Positions 31,276-42,732 of a stretch of DNA of 64,000 nt are shown piece after piece. This stretch comes from Cephalotrichum gorgonifer. Taxonomy: Eukaryota; Ascomycota; Sordariomycetes; Microascales; Microascaceae. Position 1 is the first letter of the stretch. Every line of letters starts with the position of its first letter. The position numbers and the translations under genes are program-made. The DNA lies in contig ONZQ02000007.1 of the NCBI GenBank assembly GCA_900312665.1, forward strand, positions 186,001 through 250,000. Direction: 5' to 3'. The notes under the pieces are model-generated. The model was not told where the DNA came from, did not search any database, and saw nothing but the letters and a program-made list of their open reading frames with translations.

Positions 31276-34200
31276 ATGAACCACATCCGCGACCAGTCGC
31301 GACTTCGTCTGGGCCTCAATCCGCTACTAACATCATCGCCCGGGCCTGGATACCAGCACAACACTCCGCCTTCTGCTGTATCGATATCCTCTAACGTCCA
31401 ATATCCCATCCAAACCCCGGTGAGCGCAATCCAGCCGTACAATCCCCAACAATGGGTTACGTCGCCTATGGTTGGCGCGGAGAGGGCTCATGGCTATGGG
31501 CACGAACAAGCTGGTAAGTGGCCGCCGCCATACCCAAGTGTAATCCATTCCCAGCTAGCCCAATGGTCCCCTCGCTGACAGCTCCCTTCTTAGAATCCCC
31601 TCTACCACCTCCACCGTATAGCCCTCCCAGGAGCCAGCGACCGGTGAGTCAGTCTTTTGAGCCAATCGTCGCCAATACCTCGGCGGCGCGGGTACCTCCT
31701 TCGAATCTCAGTGCAAGTCGGCCTTCTCCCGACCCCCCTGCGAACACTAGTTTTCCACCTCCTCCCAACGCCTCCGGCCGGGGAGTGTCTAGGGAGCGGA
31801 GGTTTGGGATACCATCTCTGACCCGGCGGCGCGATCATGACCAGAACCAAAATCAGAACCAAGTCTCGCCCGAAGCATATCATGGGCGAAACCTCTCCAT
31901 TCAGATACCCCAACCAGAGCCCCAAAGGTTCACCCCGGTGGGCCCCGATCCCGCACCTCCAAATTCGAGACGAGCTGTGTCTGTCGGCGCCATCGAGACC
32001 CCCACATCTGCCCGGTCTCGTTCGGGATCCCAGGTCAGGTGGGCGCCGGGAATGCCTCTGCCGCCGCCTCCACCGGGACCCCCGCCCTCTCAGTCGAGGT
32101 CGCAGAGCCTTCAGCCATCGGACCGGGCAAGCATCCCTGTAGCCTCACCGCCCACACGGCGGCCCCCACCGAGCGGCGTAACGGCGCTGGGCCCGGTCCC
32201 CCCCACGCCTGCCAACTGGGTCGACGAAGACGCCCGCTCGAATGAACACCGACGGGGTCGCTCGCCCGGTCTCACCATCGATACCTCAAGTGTCAGTAGC
32301 TCGATCCAGCCGGAAGACTCCCAAACGTCCGGCTCAAGCTCTGCCGGCCTTAGCAGGACCGGAGCAGTCCGCCACGAGAAGAGTATTATCCAAAGGCGAG
32401 CAGAGAGCAAGACGAGGGGGACAACAAACCCGACTGACCTTGCTGATATCGTTGTGCCAAATGGGAAAACTCTTTCACGGCGACTCACGATCAACAAGTC
32501 GACCCCTAGAAGTGCGGGGAGATCTCACTTTGAACACGGCGAGCCCTCAAGTCTCGCTTCACGAAACACAACACCACGCGCCCTAGGGGCACCTCATCTG
32601 ACGCACGCAGATACCTCAACGCCCCCTTTCTCGCCCCAAGGCTCTCGAGATGCTACCCCGGCAAGCGACGTCGCAGGCTCGAGTATACCAAAAGCTCTCC
32701 CGACCCCACCCCCGCGAGTCGGCTCCGCTTCCTCCGATAACGTTGTCGCTACTCCAGCTAGCAGTCTGCGACCTCCCCCATCGGGAGCGTCCCTCCCGCC
32801 AACCCGACAAAGCGTTATCATGCAGTCCTCAGAGCAGTTCAGCCGAGAGACTATTGACAGGTTCAAACTGTTCGCCACCAGGGAGGCAGCTGCGGAAACG
32901 GATGCGGATCGGGTACGGATGTTTGCCGATTTCATGGTCAGTGAGTCCCGGATACGGCGAGAGCGATATGGAGGGGCTATTGCAGCCATGGGATCCGAGA
33001 TCTTCGATCTTACCAGGGATTTGTTCCGGCCGATGGAGTCGAGGAGGGAGTCTGGCACGTCCTGGGGTGGTGGGGAGTGGACGCCGCAGTCTAGCGGCCA
33101 TGTCAACTCGGCCCCGCCGTCGGCAACTGTCCCCGACTCACCGGCAGCGGCCGGCACACCTACCAACCCCAACTGGGGATCCAACAACTACATGCCGTCA
33201 CTCTCCCCCATACTAAGCATGAGTAATGTGGACGATTCGGACTCGAGGGGCCGCCCGGCAAGCCGATGGTGGGAGACGGACTCTAACGGCGCACCCGGTC
33301 AAGGTCTAGAAAGATCTAAGAGAGAGTCCAAGTACATGGGAGTGCCCAAAGAGGCACGGGAAGCCTTACAATGGATAGAGAGCCCCAAGAGAACCGATCC
33401 TTATGGGGCCAACGGGCTCGACTCACCCAGCGATTACCCTCACGATAAGAAGGGAACACCGCTATTCGATCAAGAGCAGATCCTCACGCCCCAGGCACCG
33501 CGTCATTCTCTGCTTTCGGTCGCGACGGCATCGCAACCCGCCACGCCCACTCCTTCCTCCTTGGACATCTCGAGACTCGTTACTCTGCCTCCCCCGTATC
33601 CACGGCATCACCCAGCGGTAAACAACAGCCACCCGGACTTAGCAGAGATCCGAGCCGCCGTTCGTACCCTGAGTGACTTCACCGAAGTGACCGCCGCCAA
33701 GGAGCGGTTCCAGAAGGACAGCGACAGACGACGACAAGAGCTCAAGAAGCAAAACGCAGAACTCCGCCAGAACCTTCGCCTGAAGCTACAGGAAGAAATA
33801 AACTCTGGCAGGATTTCGTATGCGGATGCGGCCGTGCTCGATGGGGATGCGACAAAGGCGGAGAATGAGAAGGCGAAAGATCTCGAAAAGACCGATTTTG
33901 AGCAGTTTCAAAAGGGGGTCGCTAGCACGACTAACGAGCTGCTCACAAACCGGATCGCACATGCCACACAGCTCCTAGAAGATCTGACTAGTCGCCTCTT
34001 TGACAATGCCGGAAACGCCGCCGACATGCCACAGGAAGAGGGGGACGACAAGCCCGAGCTTCTCGAGAAGCTGACTCTCCTCAAGTGGATCTTCGAGGCT
34101 CGCGAGGCTCTCCATACGGAGATGTTCAACCTCCTTAGCGACCGGAACGACCGTTACAAGGCCGTCATCACCACTCCGTACCGAATCTCCGGCAACGAGG

Positions 34201-34850
34201 AGAAGCTACAGCAGGCACAGGCCTTCTTCCAAGAGGACCTAGATAGGAGAGCCTACGTCTTCTCCACCGAGGTCCTCCAGAGGACCGAGGCGTTTGAGAA
34301 GGTGATATCGGATAACGTCTCGCGTGGGGTAGAGGTGCAACTGTCCGCTTTCTGGGACATCGCCCCCAACATTAGCAGCCTCCTCGAGCGCATACCGAAT
34401 AACCTGCTCGGCTTCCGCGTACAGGTCCCGCTCGACGAGCTAGAGGAGAACCCCGCGTACCGGGAGCACCCGCTGCAGTATCTCTTTAGCCTGCTACTCC
34501 ACGCGGAGAAGAGCACGTACCAGTTCATCGAGTCGCAGACCAATCTCCTGTGTCTCCTGCACGAGGTTCGCGAGGCGGTGACAAGCGCCAAGGCTAGGGT
34601 CATCGAGACAGAGGTGGACGAGAACGCGGCCCCGAGCCCTGATAGGGAGAGGAGGGCAGAGGCGATGAAGGCGGAGGATACAAGCAAACTCACGGACGAT
34701 CTGAAGGAGAATGTGCGGGTAGTGCAAGACCAGTGGAATGAGACATTGGGGGAGGCGATTCGACAGGTTAAGGAGCGGGTAGGGGGCTGGCTGTTAGAGA
34801 CGGGCGGGTGGGACGAGCAGCTTGAGGACGGCGGAGTTGGTGTCCCGTAG
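31276..34850 (+). CDS. Large disordered and coiled-coil protein, function unknown
   Basis: Exons 31276-31513 and 31594-34850 give 1164 residues. The start ATG opens with MNHIRDQSRLRL, and the 80-nt intron joins ...HEQAG to ESPLPPPPYSPP in phase. The first ~530 residues are Pro/Ser/Arg-rich with many polyproline tracts (possible SH3 or WW ligands) and a QNQNQNQ stretch. From about residue 520 a helical module begins (SEQFSRETIDRFKLFATRE). After another linker, residues ~770-1150 are almost fully helical: a charged coiled coil (AKERFQKDSDRRRQELKKQNA), then a globular-looking helical region (LLERIPNNLLGFRVQVPLDE). No signal peptide, membrane span or catalytic motif was seen. I do not recognise the family; the layout suggests a scaffold or cytoskeleton/cell-cortex protein. 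The steady codon bias over 3.5 kb leaves little doubt that it is coding. Confidence 0.85.
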
Positions 34851-35488
34851 ATGATATGGTTTGATGTGGGAGTAGGCAGAAAGGGGGGTGTATGTTTGTA
34901 CATGGAACACCATCTTTTTTTGGGGGGGGGAAGGGAGGGAGGGGAGACTTTGGAAGACGCTAATACCCCGTACGCGACTCCGTACTTGGCGTTATATTCT
35001 GCTTCGACGAGACTTCTCTTCTTTTGTTATATGTATTTCGGAGCCGTTTTGTTGTTTAGGCGATGTTGCTGTCGGAGTTTGGGGGCTGGAGCGGCCATAG
35101 AAGGTCCAGACTGGACGACACTGGGCAGCCAACAGAGGACATATGGGGGAATTTGGAGATTGAATTATTTGAGAGAGATGATTGGATTTCGTGAGTATAT
35201 ATACACATACATATATACTGGGCCACGGGATTCATGTCCCGTCCAGATACACTATTTTACAGATTGGTCGTTCATCTCGTGATATCTCCGTCTTACAACA
35301 AGGCGCCCCGAGGCCTCTCCAAGCCCGGCTGCCGTGGAAGGGCATCCTCCAAACTCCCCATCCTAAGACATGCCACGGCCGTCGCTGCGTCTTCCTCGAG
35401 ACACAGTATTCCCTATCGTGTCTCCTTTGTTCGCCGTAGACGGCCCCTCCACGCTCTATCCTCCCTCCTCTCTCCTCCTTCCGTCCTA
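34851..35488. other. Gene-free, between convergent genes
   Basis: Spacer between the 1164-residue protein gene (+) and FMC1 (-). It has a run of nine G near 34921-34929 and a TA/CA-rich stretch near 35196-35220. Nothing else seen. Confidence 0.55.
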
Positions 35489-35785
35489 TTATTCCTTTTT
35501 CTCGCCTACAGCCTCGGGCAAGTCCAAACCCACCCTCCTCGCCGAAAGCCTCACCCTCTCCTCCTCGTCCATGTTCATTCCCGGGTTATACCTCTCCAGG
35601 AGCACGCCATACGTCCTCTGCGCGCTGAGATACGCGACGAACTGCTCCCCAAGCGCGGTGTCTTCAGCGCCTGGGTTCGAGAAGGTGGTCCGGAGGCGGT
35701 TGTGAAGGGGGGATCGGGGAGATTGTAGTATGGGGCGGGGGGGGAGCTCGCGGAGAAGGGAGCGGTATATGGCGCGGGTAGACAT
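35489..35785 (-). CDS. FMC1: ATP synthase assembly factor FMC1
   Basis: A small mitochondrial matrix protein; yeast Fmc1 acts with Atp12 in assembly of the F1 ATPase at high temperature. Single exon, 98 residues. The N-terminus is LYR-like (AIYRSLLRELPPR). Then come SPLHNRLRTTFSNP, a helix (AEQFVAYLSAQRTYGVLLERYNPGM is the family signature region, here with GEQFVAYLSAQRTY), and DEEERVRLSARRVGLDLP near the end. Length matches fungal Fmc1 proteins. The ATG at 35785 is the only sensible start. Confidence 0.9.
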   Translation of the reverse strand: MSTRAIYRSLLRELPPRPILQSPRSPLHNRLRTTFSNPGAEDTALGEQFVAYLSAQRTYGVLLERYNPGMNMDEEERVRLSARRVGLDLPEAVGEKKE

Positions 35786-36793
35786 TTCTCGGGATCGTCC
35801 GTTCGTTTCGTGTGTAAGGCAAATTGGCCGTGATTTTTATAGGTGGATTTTCGGTTTGGTAGGGTTAGGCTAGGCCGTGATTTTGGGGTTCAAGACCTTC
35901 CGTGACGAGGTTCGCTGGGTGTCTATATTATAGTAGATCTGATAAAAGATCAAGTTGCGAGGCGAGTTGGTGGCGGCGTCGTGATGTTTGACGGCGTGGA
36001 GCGAATGCTGGGTTGTTAGCCATTTCAATGTTGCGGCTCCACTGGATTTAGTCGATCCACCATGAGTCTCCATTATTACTCAGCCGCCCACCAAGTATTA
36101 ATTGGGTTACAGATGAGGAAGTACTGGTACATATGATAACTCGTACCTGGTTGCCTCAAAACATATGCCTTTCACTCTATACTTGTACAAGTACGCCACA
36201 GGCACATCCACCCCACCTCGCCTTTAATGCCATTCTTCTATCCGGTACCTCAATCATTGTATTCGTAAATATCGAATCTCCAGCGAAGGTAGCCGTGGAC
36301 GAGGCTTCAAACAACCTCAACACAGCCGGCAACAGTCTCGTGCATGATCTATCCCTCCTATTGTTGCCGTTAGACCGCATACCTCCTCCGAACATCCCCA
36401 GTTCCTCCCCTCCCCTCCCGTTTTGCGATCCCTGCTTCATCTGCCGCCCCCAACAAACACCAGCGGCTTGAGCGCGTTCGGATCTCACTGCTGCTCCACA
36501 CATTCCGCATTCAACTCCGGCCACGCCCTTTCTCCTTTGTCTTTCTTTTCCTCCTGAAATCCTGGTACCTTCCACACTTACACGTCTCAGGACCGGTCGG
36601 TATTTTCAAGGTCGCGAAATCGCACATTTCGAACGATACCCTCCCCATCGCCCAGCGAGTTTGGCCGCTCTACTCGATCACCCTATCCGGCAGCACCCAT
36701 CTCCTCGAACCTATCTCGACTTCTCCCATCTCTATATCACCGCGCTCTACAGATTGACTACCCAACTGCGCCTTCTGCCCCCTTTCGCCCATC
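35786..36793. promoter_or_regulatory. Divergent FMC1 / PAP1 upstream region
   Basis: About 1 kb between two start codons. It contains one ATCTGATAA at 35937-35945, which matches the ATCWGATAA consensus of fungal iron-responsive GATA factors, and a perfect ACTTGTACAAGT palindrome at 36181-36192. A pyrimidine-rich leader precedes PAP1. Function of these sites is not shown. Confidence 0.4.
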
Positions 36794-39078
36794 ATGTCTG
36801 CTGGCGGCAAGGAGCTGGGCGTCACGCCGCCCATCTCGACCAACCTCCCCGTCCCCGCGGAGATCGAGTCGAACAACGCGCTAGTTGATGAGCTTCGGAG
36901 GCAGGGCATCTTCGAGGCCAAGGATGACACTGAGAAGAGGTACGTTGCCCATATACGCCCCCTATCTCTCCGTATCAGCACCTCTCAGGGCCTGGCGCAA
37001 GCAGGGTGAATTGGCCCGCTCACGCGCTTCCACAGGCATCGAGTTCTAGAATCTCTTCAGCTTATGTGCGATGAATTCGTTACCCGAGTGGCCCGGGAGA
37101 AAGAGCCCGCTTTGGCCCGAGATGCCAAAGGAAAGATCCTTACATACGGAGGGTTTCGCCTTGGTGTCTTCGGCCCCGGCTCAGATATCGATACACTCGT
37201 GGTCGCCCCGAAATACGTCACACGCAAGGACTACTTCGACATCTTCCCTAACCTTCTCCTCGAGATGGCCCCCAAGGGTGCCGTCACCGATATCTCCGCC
37301 GTGACCGACGCGTTTGTGCCCATCATCAAGTTCGAGTACTGGGGCATCAGCATCGATCTCATTTTTTCGAGGATCCCCGTACTTAAGAAGCTCCCTGCCG
37401 ACACATCCCACTTCAATCTCCAGGACACAAACCTTCTCCGCGGCCTTGACGAGGGCGAGATCCGCTCGATTAACGGTACCCGCGTTGCGACGGAAATCCT
37501 CGACCTCGTTCCGGAGCAAGGCACCTTCCAAATGGCCCTGCGCGCAATCAAGCTGTGGGCGCAGAGGCGCGCGATCTACGCCAACGTCATAGGATACCCA
37601 GGAGGCGTTGCTTGGGCCTTGATGGTGGCCAGGGTTTGCCAGCTGTATCCCAGGGCGCCCGCCGCTACTATTGTCAGCAAGTTCTTTTGCATAATGCGCC
37701 AGTGGCCCTGGCCCCAGCCTTTGCTCCTCAAGCACATCGAGCGCATGAATCTGGGCTACCGAATCTGGAATCCGGCGGTACGTCTTGCAACACCCTACCT
37801 ATATCGTACGTTTGTCGAGCAATCTAGCTAATACCATGCCACAGGTCAACCACGGAGACAGGCTCCACCTGATGCCCATCATCACGCCAGCCTATCCGTC
37901 GATGAATTCGTCGTTCAACATTACCAGGTCGTCCATGACTATTATCCAGGCTGAGCTCCTCCGTGCCGATGGGATTACGGATCTTATCGCCGTGGGCAAA
38001 AAGCCCTGGTCTGAGCTCTTCACCAAGCACAGTTTCTTTACGACAGGTTACAAGTACTACCTCGCGGTTGTGTCGTCCGGAATCACTAAGGAGGCTCACA
38101 AGAAGTGGTCCGGTTTCGTCGAGTCCAAGGTCCGCATGCTTGTTGGGAACCTCGACCGGCACGATACCATCGTCGTCGCTCAGGCATTCGTCAAGGGATT
38201 TGACCGTGTCCACAGCTGCAGGACGGACGAGGAGATCCAGAAGGTCCAGGCCGGGGATCTTTCTTTCTTATCGAAACGAGAAAAGAACGCTGGTGCGGAT
38301 GCAGCGGCGGAGGCGGCGCCGGCGCCGGCGGACTCGAATGGCGCGGGGACGAATGGCGCGGCCTCAAATGACGCGACCTCGAATGGAGCCGATTCGAAGG
38401 GAGATGGCTCGGTCAGTAAGGAGGCCAATGCCGACGCAAGCAAGCAGGAAGATACAGGCAAGCAGGATGATGCAAGCAAGCAGCAGGACGCAGGCAAGCT
38501 GGACGAGAGTGCAAGCGCCGTAAAGAAGGATGATGAAGTAACTGACATTTACACTACAACGCACTATATTGGACTCGAGCTTCGACAAGGTAGGTCTCCA
38601 GGCACCTGTTCCTTACCGTTGCATCTTTCTAAAGACAGCTACAGGCTCGAAAGCGATCAACCTCGCCCACGAAGTTATGGAGTTTAAGACACTCTGCCAT
38701 GGGTGGGACAAGTTCGACCCGGAATTGAATGCTCTTTCCGTCCAGCATATTCGAAGGTAGGCTATACTTTCACCACCTTTGTGATGGGCTATCTGTTGAC
38801 AAATCCTAGCTGGGATCTCCCCGATGATGTGTTTACCGAGGGAGAAGTCAGGCCCAAGAAGAAGACATCGAAGCCAAAGACCAACGGTGTTGCAAGCGCG
38901 GCTGCCACCACCGAAGACTCCAAGAAGCGTGCAGCTCCCGAGGTGAGTTCAGGTCTCTCACTGCCTCGGATGTCATGTGGCTTGGTATTCCTGACATAGC
39001 GTCTCTTACTTCTTGTAGCAGGGAACCGCACCCCCTTCAAAGCGACGACAGCCCGCCTCAGTCGCCGCCGCTGGTTAA
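36794..39078 (+). CDS. PAP1: Poly(A) polymerase
   Basis: Nuclear enzyme that adds poly(A) tails after cleavage of pre-mRNA. Exons 36794-36939, 37036-37777, 37845-38589, 38639-38756, 38810-38942, 39019-39078; 647 residues. The nucleotidyltransferase domain has GGFRLGVFGPGSDIDTLVV with Asp99 and Asp101, and the third carboxylate Asp156 in EYWGISIDLIFSR. The central domain follows (LRAIKLWAQRRAIYANVIGYPGG; NPAVNHGDRLHLMPIITPAYPSM is broken by the second intron). The C-terminal RNA-binding domain contains an Ala/Asn/Ser/Lys/Asp-rich insertion of about 80 residues (38290-38540) before YTTTHYIGLELRQ. The tail is Lys/Arg-rich and ends KRRQPASVAAAG. The last acceptor is a TAGCAG tandem, so one Gln is optional. 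Confidence 0.95.
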
Positions 39079-40426
39079 ATCCGACCAAGCCAACGGATTC
39101 TTCGCGCCGCGCCGCGCCGCGCCGGCGCGCTCCGGGTCGATGCGCGCCACTACCCGGGGCGATGCGCCAACAGCTGCGGTAACCTTTCTTAGCTCGAAAC
39201 CCTTTGGGCGAGGCACTAACGCGTTGACTTCAAAGGGGACTTTGACGATGTCTCTGTGTCCGCTCTTAGCTTGCACCGAGGAAGCCCAAAAAATACCGAG
39301 GGAGAGAAAAAAAAAGAGAAAATCTAAAACGGCCAAAAAAAAGATTATCCGAGGCTACACCAGCTTCCATTCGCCGCCTTTCGCTCCGTCGGTTGAGCAT
39401 GCCGAGTCAATCTTCCAGGAGAAGAGGGGAAGAGTAAGAACAAGGTTTGGACCCTTGGTCGTCGGCACCATGACCCCTTTAGCCTTGCCGAGCGGCCTAT
39501 AGGTTGGGCACCGTGATGGCGTTGACGGGAAGTCCTGGACAGACTGGGACGGCGGCCCTACCGACGAAGGCTTCTCTTTGTTCGAAGTGGACAAACATCC
39601 AGGTGGGGAGGAGATGCAATCTGGGTCCTGACGAACTTGGCTATCCCTCCCTGCCTAGTATACCCCCACCCCGGCAGCTCGCTTGATACCCTCTTTTCTC
39701 CTTTATCCCGCCGATTTCCCTACGTTTCTACACTTTGTTTCGTTTTACCTATGCATACGGAGGTGGGGGGGCAGGCGATCCACGGAGTTTCGGTCAGCGT
39801 CGACTCATTCATCTAATATCGTTGTATTCCTCATTTTTTTTCTACTTTCATTCTCTCCTCTTTTCCCTAACTCTTTTCCCGGATATTTTGTATTCTTCGT
39901 TTCTTGCTTCCCACTCCAGCCCCCTTCTCCCCCAATGTGGCTCACGTCTTGCTCGACTAGGCGGCTACCACAACAGAATCATGAGGTGGAGGAGGGGAGA
40001 AGGGGGAAAGGGGCCATGAGTATGTGTATCGTTAGAAAATAGGGGTCGATTCGGCGGATTAGATGAGGAAGAAAATAATAAATGTTTGTTTTGGGGGCTT
40101 AAGGCCCCCGCTTGTTAACCCGGTTGTCTAGACAGTATTTCTTTTTTGTCTCCCCACGCGTGAGGGAGGAAATCTCAATCTCGGGATGGGGGAGCGCCTG
40201 GACGCCTACACGGTAATGGGGAGTCTAGGCTGCTCGCCCCTTTTTACGTCGTCGTGAAAAGAGACGTGCAGGGTAAAGCTAGTTCCTTCCGGTGGCTAGC
40301 TCTCTTAGGGACGAGTTCATTTCTTTTTTCGCCTCATGAATCTTAGTTGTGGTTTTTAATTCCCCCGCCTCGCTTGTTCCAAACCGCAGATCCGACGCCC
40401 ATTCTATCCCACCTAGCGAAAGGGGC
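39079..40426. other. Gene-free, between convergent PAP1 and DML1
   Basis: 1.35 kb of T-rich and mixed sequence that should include both 3' untranslated regions. Short frames only; no other feature. Confidence 0.5.
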
Positions 40427-42349
40427 CTAGTCGTCGTCGGAGTCCTCGCTCTCCCATCCGTCGTGATACTCCTCCCCAATGTCCGCCAGCGCGTTCCCCA
40501 CCAGCTCTCTCTCGTCGCCCCGTAGGTACGGGATGACCCGCTTCCGGAGCGCGGAGGCCGACCTGGAGATATGAGGGTCCGTGGACAGAAGGGTATCCAC
40601 GGTGAGACCCTGTTTTGAGGAGAATATCGGTGGGAAGGAGTCTGGGAGGGGGTAGATGAGGGGGGAGGTGTATCTGTTTCGTTGTTAGATTTCAGGGCGA
40701 TGGAAGAGAGTGATAGGGGGAGGGAAAAGGGGGATGGAAATGCTATACCGTTGGGTAGCGGGATGTGGCGGGTCGCCCTTGAACAAGGCATCGTAAACCT
40801 CGTCGCTTAGCTCGCCCCTTTGTGACAGAACACGACCGTACGAACTACTGAAGCTCGCCTTGCCGGCCACGTCTCCCGTGAGGCTGAACAGGTCAATGTC
40901 AAGCGCGGCATCCACGGCTTCCTCACCTTCCACCTCGCCCTCGCCCTTCCGGTCCTCTCCGAGTCCCATGCGTAGGCGAGAGATGGTGTGCCGGCCCTGC
41001 ACGTTGAGAGCGGCGGATAGATCCGACAGCGACGTCGGGGCTGACCGGAGCCGGGTGGACAGGGCGGCGGATTCGAGGGCCGTAGACAGGAGCGCGGAGA
41101 CTTGCCACGGCGAGTCGGCATTCAGGGTATAGTACGCACGGGAGGCTGAGGGGATGCAGAGGGGGATAACGGTGCTTGCCTGGGTGTGCACCTCCGAGAG
41201 CACCTTTGCCCTGTTCAGCGCCCGGGCGAGTCGTTTACTCTTTTTTTTATACAAATTAAAGTCAGCGAAGAATCCGCGCGTCATGAGTCGAACTGACTAT
41301 CTCAAAATAAAAGGGAGGAAGGAAAGGAGGAAAGAAAACCAACACAAACAAACTCACCCTTGGCCCGGAGGACGGGGTCGCCTCGGGCATCCAGTACCAG
41401 ATGCAGGTCTTCCCAAACTCGTCTCTTACCTTCTCCAGCAGCGAGCTCCCGAAGCCGGACCACCCGTCGTCGCCCCCGCCGATGATCTGCAGCCCCTGGA
41501 TGTGGTCGCACTCCTCCACGAACGGCCGTAGCTGCTGGTCCAGGACATCGTCCTCGGCGTCGAGGGCGGCGAACAGATCCTTCCCCTGCTCGAAGGTATC
41601 GAGGGTCGGGGACGCCGAGGACGAGCTGGAGTCGAGGTCGCTCACCTGGACGATGGAGCGGGGGTGGAAGTAGGTCCTGCTGAAGTCGGACCAGTAGCGG
41701 ACCGTCGAGGACGACACGCTCGGGACGTCGCCGCTGTCAAGGGCGTTGTGGTAGGTGCTCTTGGGTATCAGGGGCTCCTTGCGCACCAGCGGTTCTCCGT
41801 TCCTATCCGAAGAATTAGCCTCATCTATGTCCATCACCACCGCAACCACCATCATGACCACCAAGATGCTAGGTAGGTAGGGGCGGAGAGAGCCCTACCA
41901 TGAGTTCGTCGTCGTGTCCTCACCCTCATCATATAGAGGATTCCCCTTGCTCAGCGCGCCGAAACACCCGCGGAAGTCATAGATCAGGGTCCGAGGAAGG
42001 AAAGTCTCCTCCCCGCCGGCTCCTATCCCCTGTCTCCAGTGGACATTGTGGTCGACTGGGGACCTCTCCTCTCCGGCATATGTAAAATACGACTCCTTTT
42101 TGTTTATGATTTTGTCAGTCGTGCTCAGTCGTGAGGGTTGTGTGGGGTACGTGCGCGAGAAGTGAGAGGGAGACTGTGTGTCTGTGGTGATGCCGTGATA
42201 TGCCCCGCCCCCACCAAGATGGATAAGATTATAATCAAGGATGCTTTTTTTTCTAATTATTCTTGCTGTCTCACCTGTGTATTCCAAAAGTGTGTGGCAA
42301 CGTAGTTGCTCAGCTCGCCAAGTTGGAGCGTAACTATCTCGCGGACCAT
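40427..42349 (-). CDS. DML1: DML1/misato tubulin-like protein
   Basis: Family members carry a tubulin/FtsZ-like fold and act in mitochondrial distribution and mtDNA inheritance. Exons in transcript order: 42349-42275, 42095-41899, 41802-41358, 41239-40749, 40673-40427; 484 residues. The N-terminus MVREIVTLQLGELSNYVATH is the conserved misato start, continuing FWNTQ-ESYFTYAG across intron 1. Then RTLIYDFRGCFGALSKGNPLY, the misato segment II region SDFSRTYFHPRSIVQV, and GLQIIGGGDDGWSGFGSSLL in the place of the tubulin Gly-rich loop. The final exon gives RYTSPLIYPLPDSFPPIF and an acidic tail ending SEDSDDD. Intron 3 ends in an A-rich acceptor (AAAAAAAAG), which is unusual but the only join that keeps phase. 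Confidence 0.9.
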
Positions 42350-42732
42350 GGTAGAGGTCGTGGTCTTCGGCTGGATATATCCCGATGCGTGGGTTTATCA
42401 CGAGAAGCTCACAGATCGATCTTGAGAGGCCTGGGTACGTACATGTGTATGTACGGATCATGACTGGGAGTGAGTGGGTCTAGAAGGCTTCCATGTTACC
42501 TGGTAGGCCCGCTTATTATTTCCATGCTTGTATTACAGATCACACACACATACACGCATGTTGAAGTTGGGATTTGATGCTCACACTGTGGCGCTTATAC
42601 TTCTCATATGAATGCTATGAGTGCCAACTCAGGAGAATCCTCCCAGAGGAACAAATGCTCAGCATTATGGTTCAGATTGCAAAACTTTTTCGAAAGAATA
42701 TAGCTAGCCACTATAAACTACTACGAGCACCA
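42350..42732. other. Gene-free, DML1 upstream region
   Basis: 383 bp between DML1 and the aminotransferase, both minus strand. It contains a short CA repeat near 42541-42550. Nothing else seen. Confidence 0.5.
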
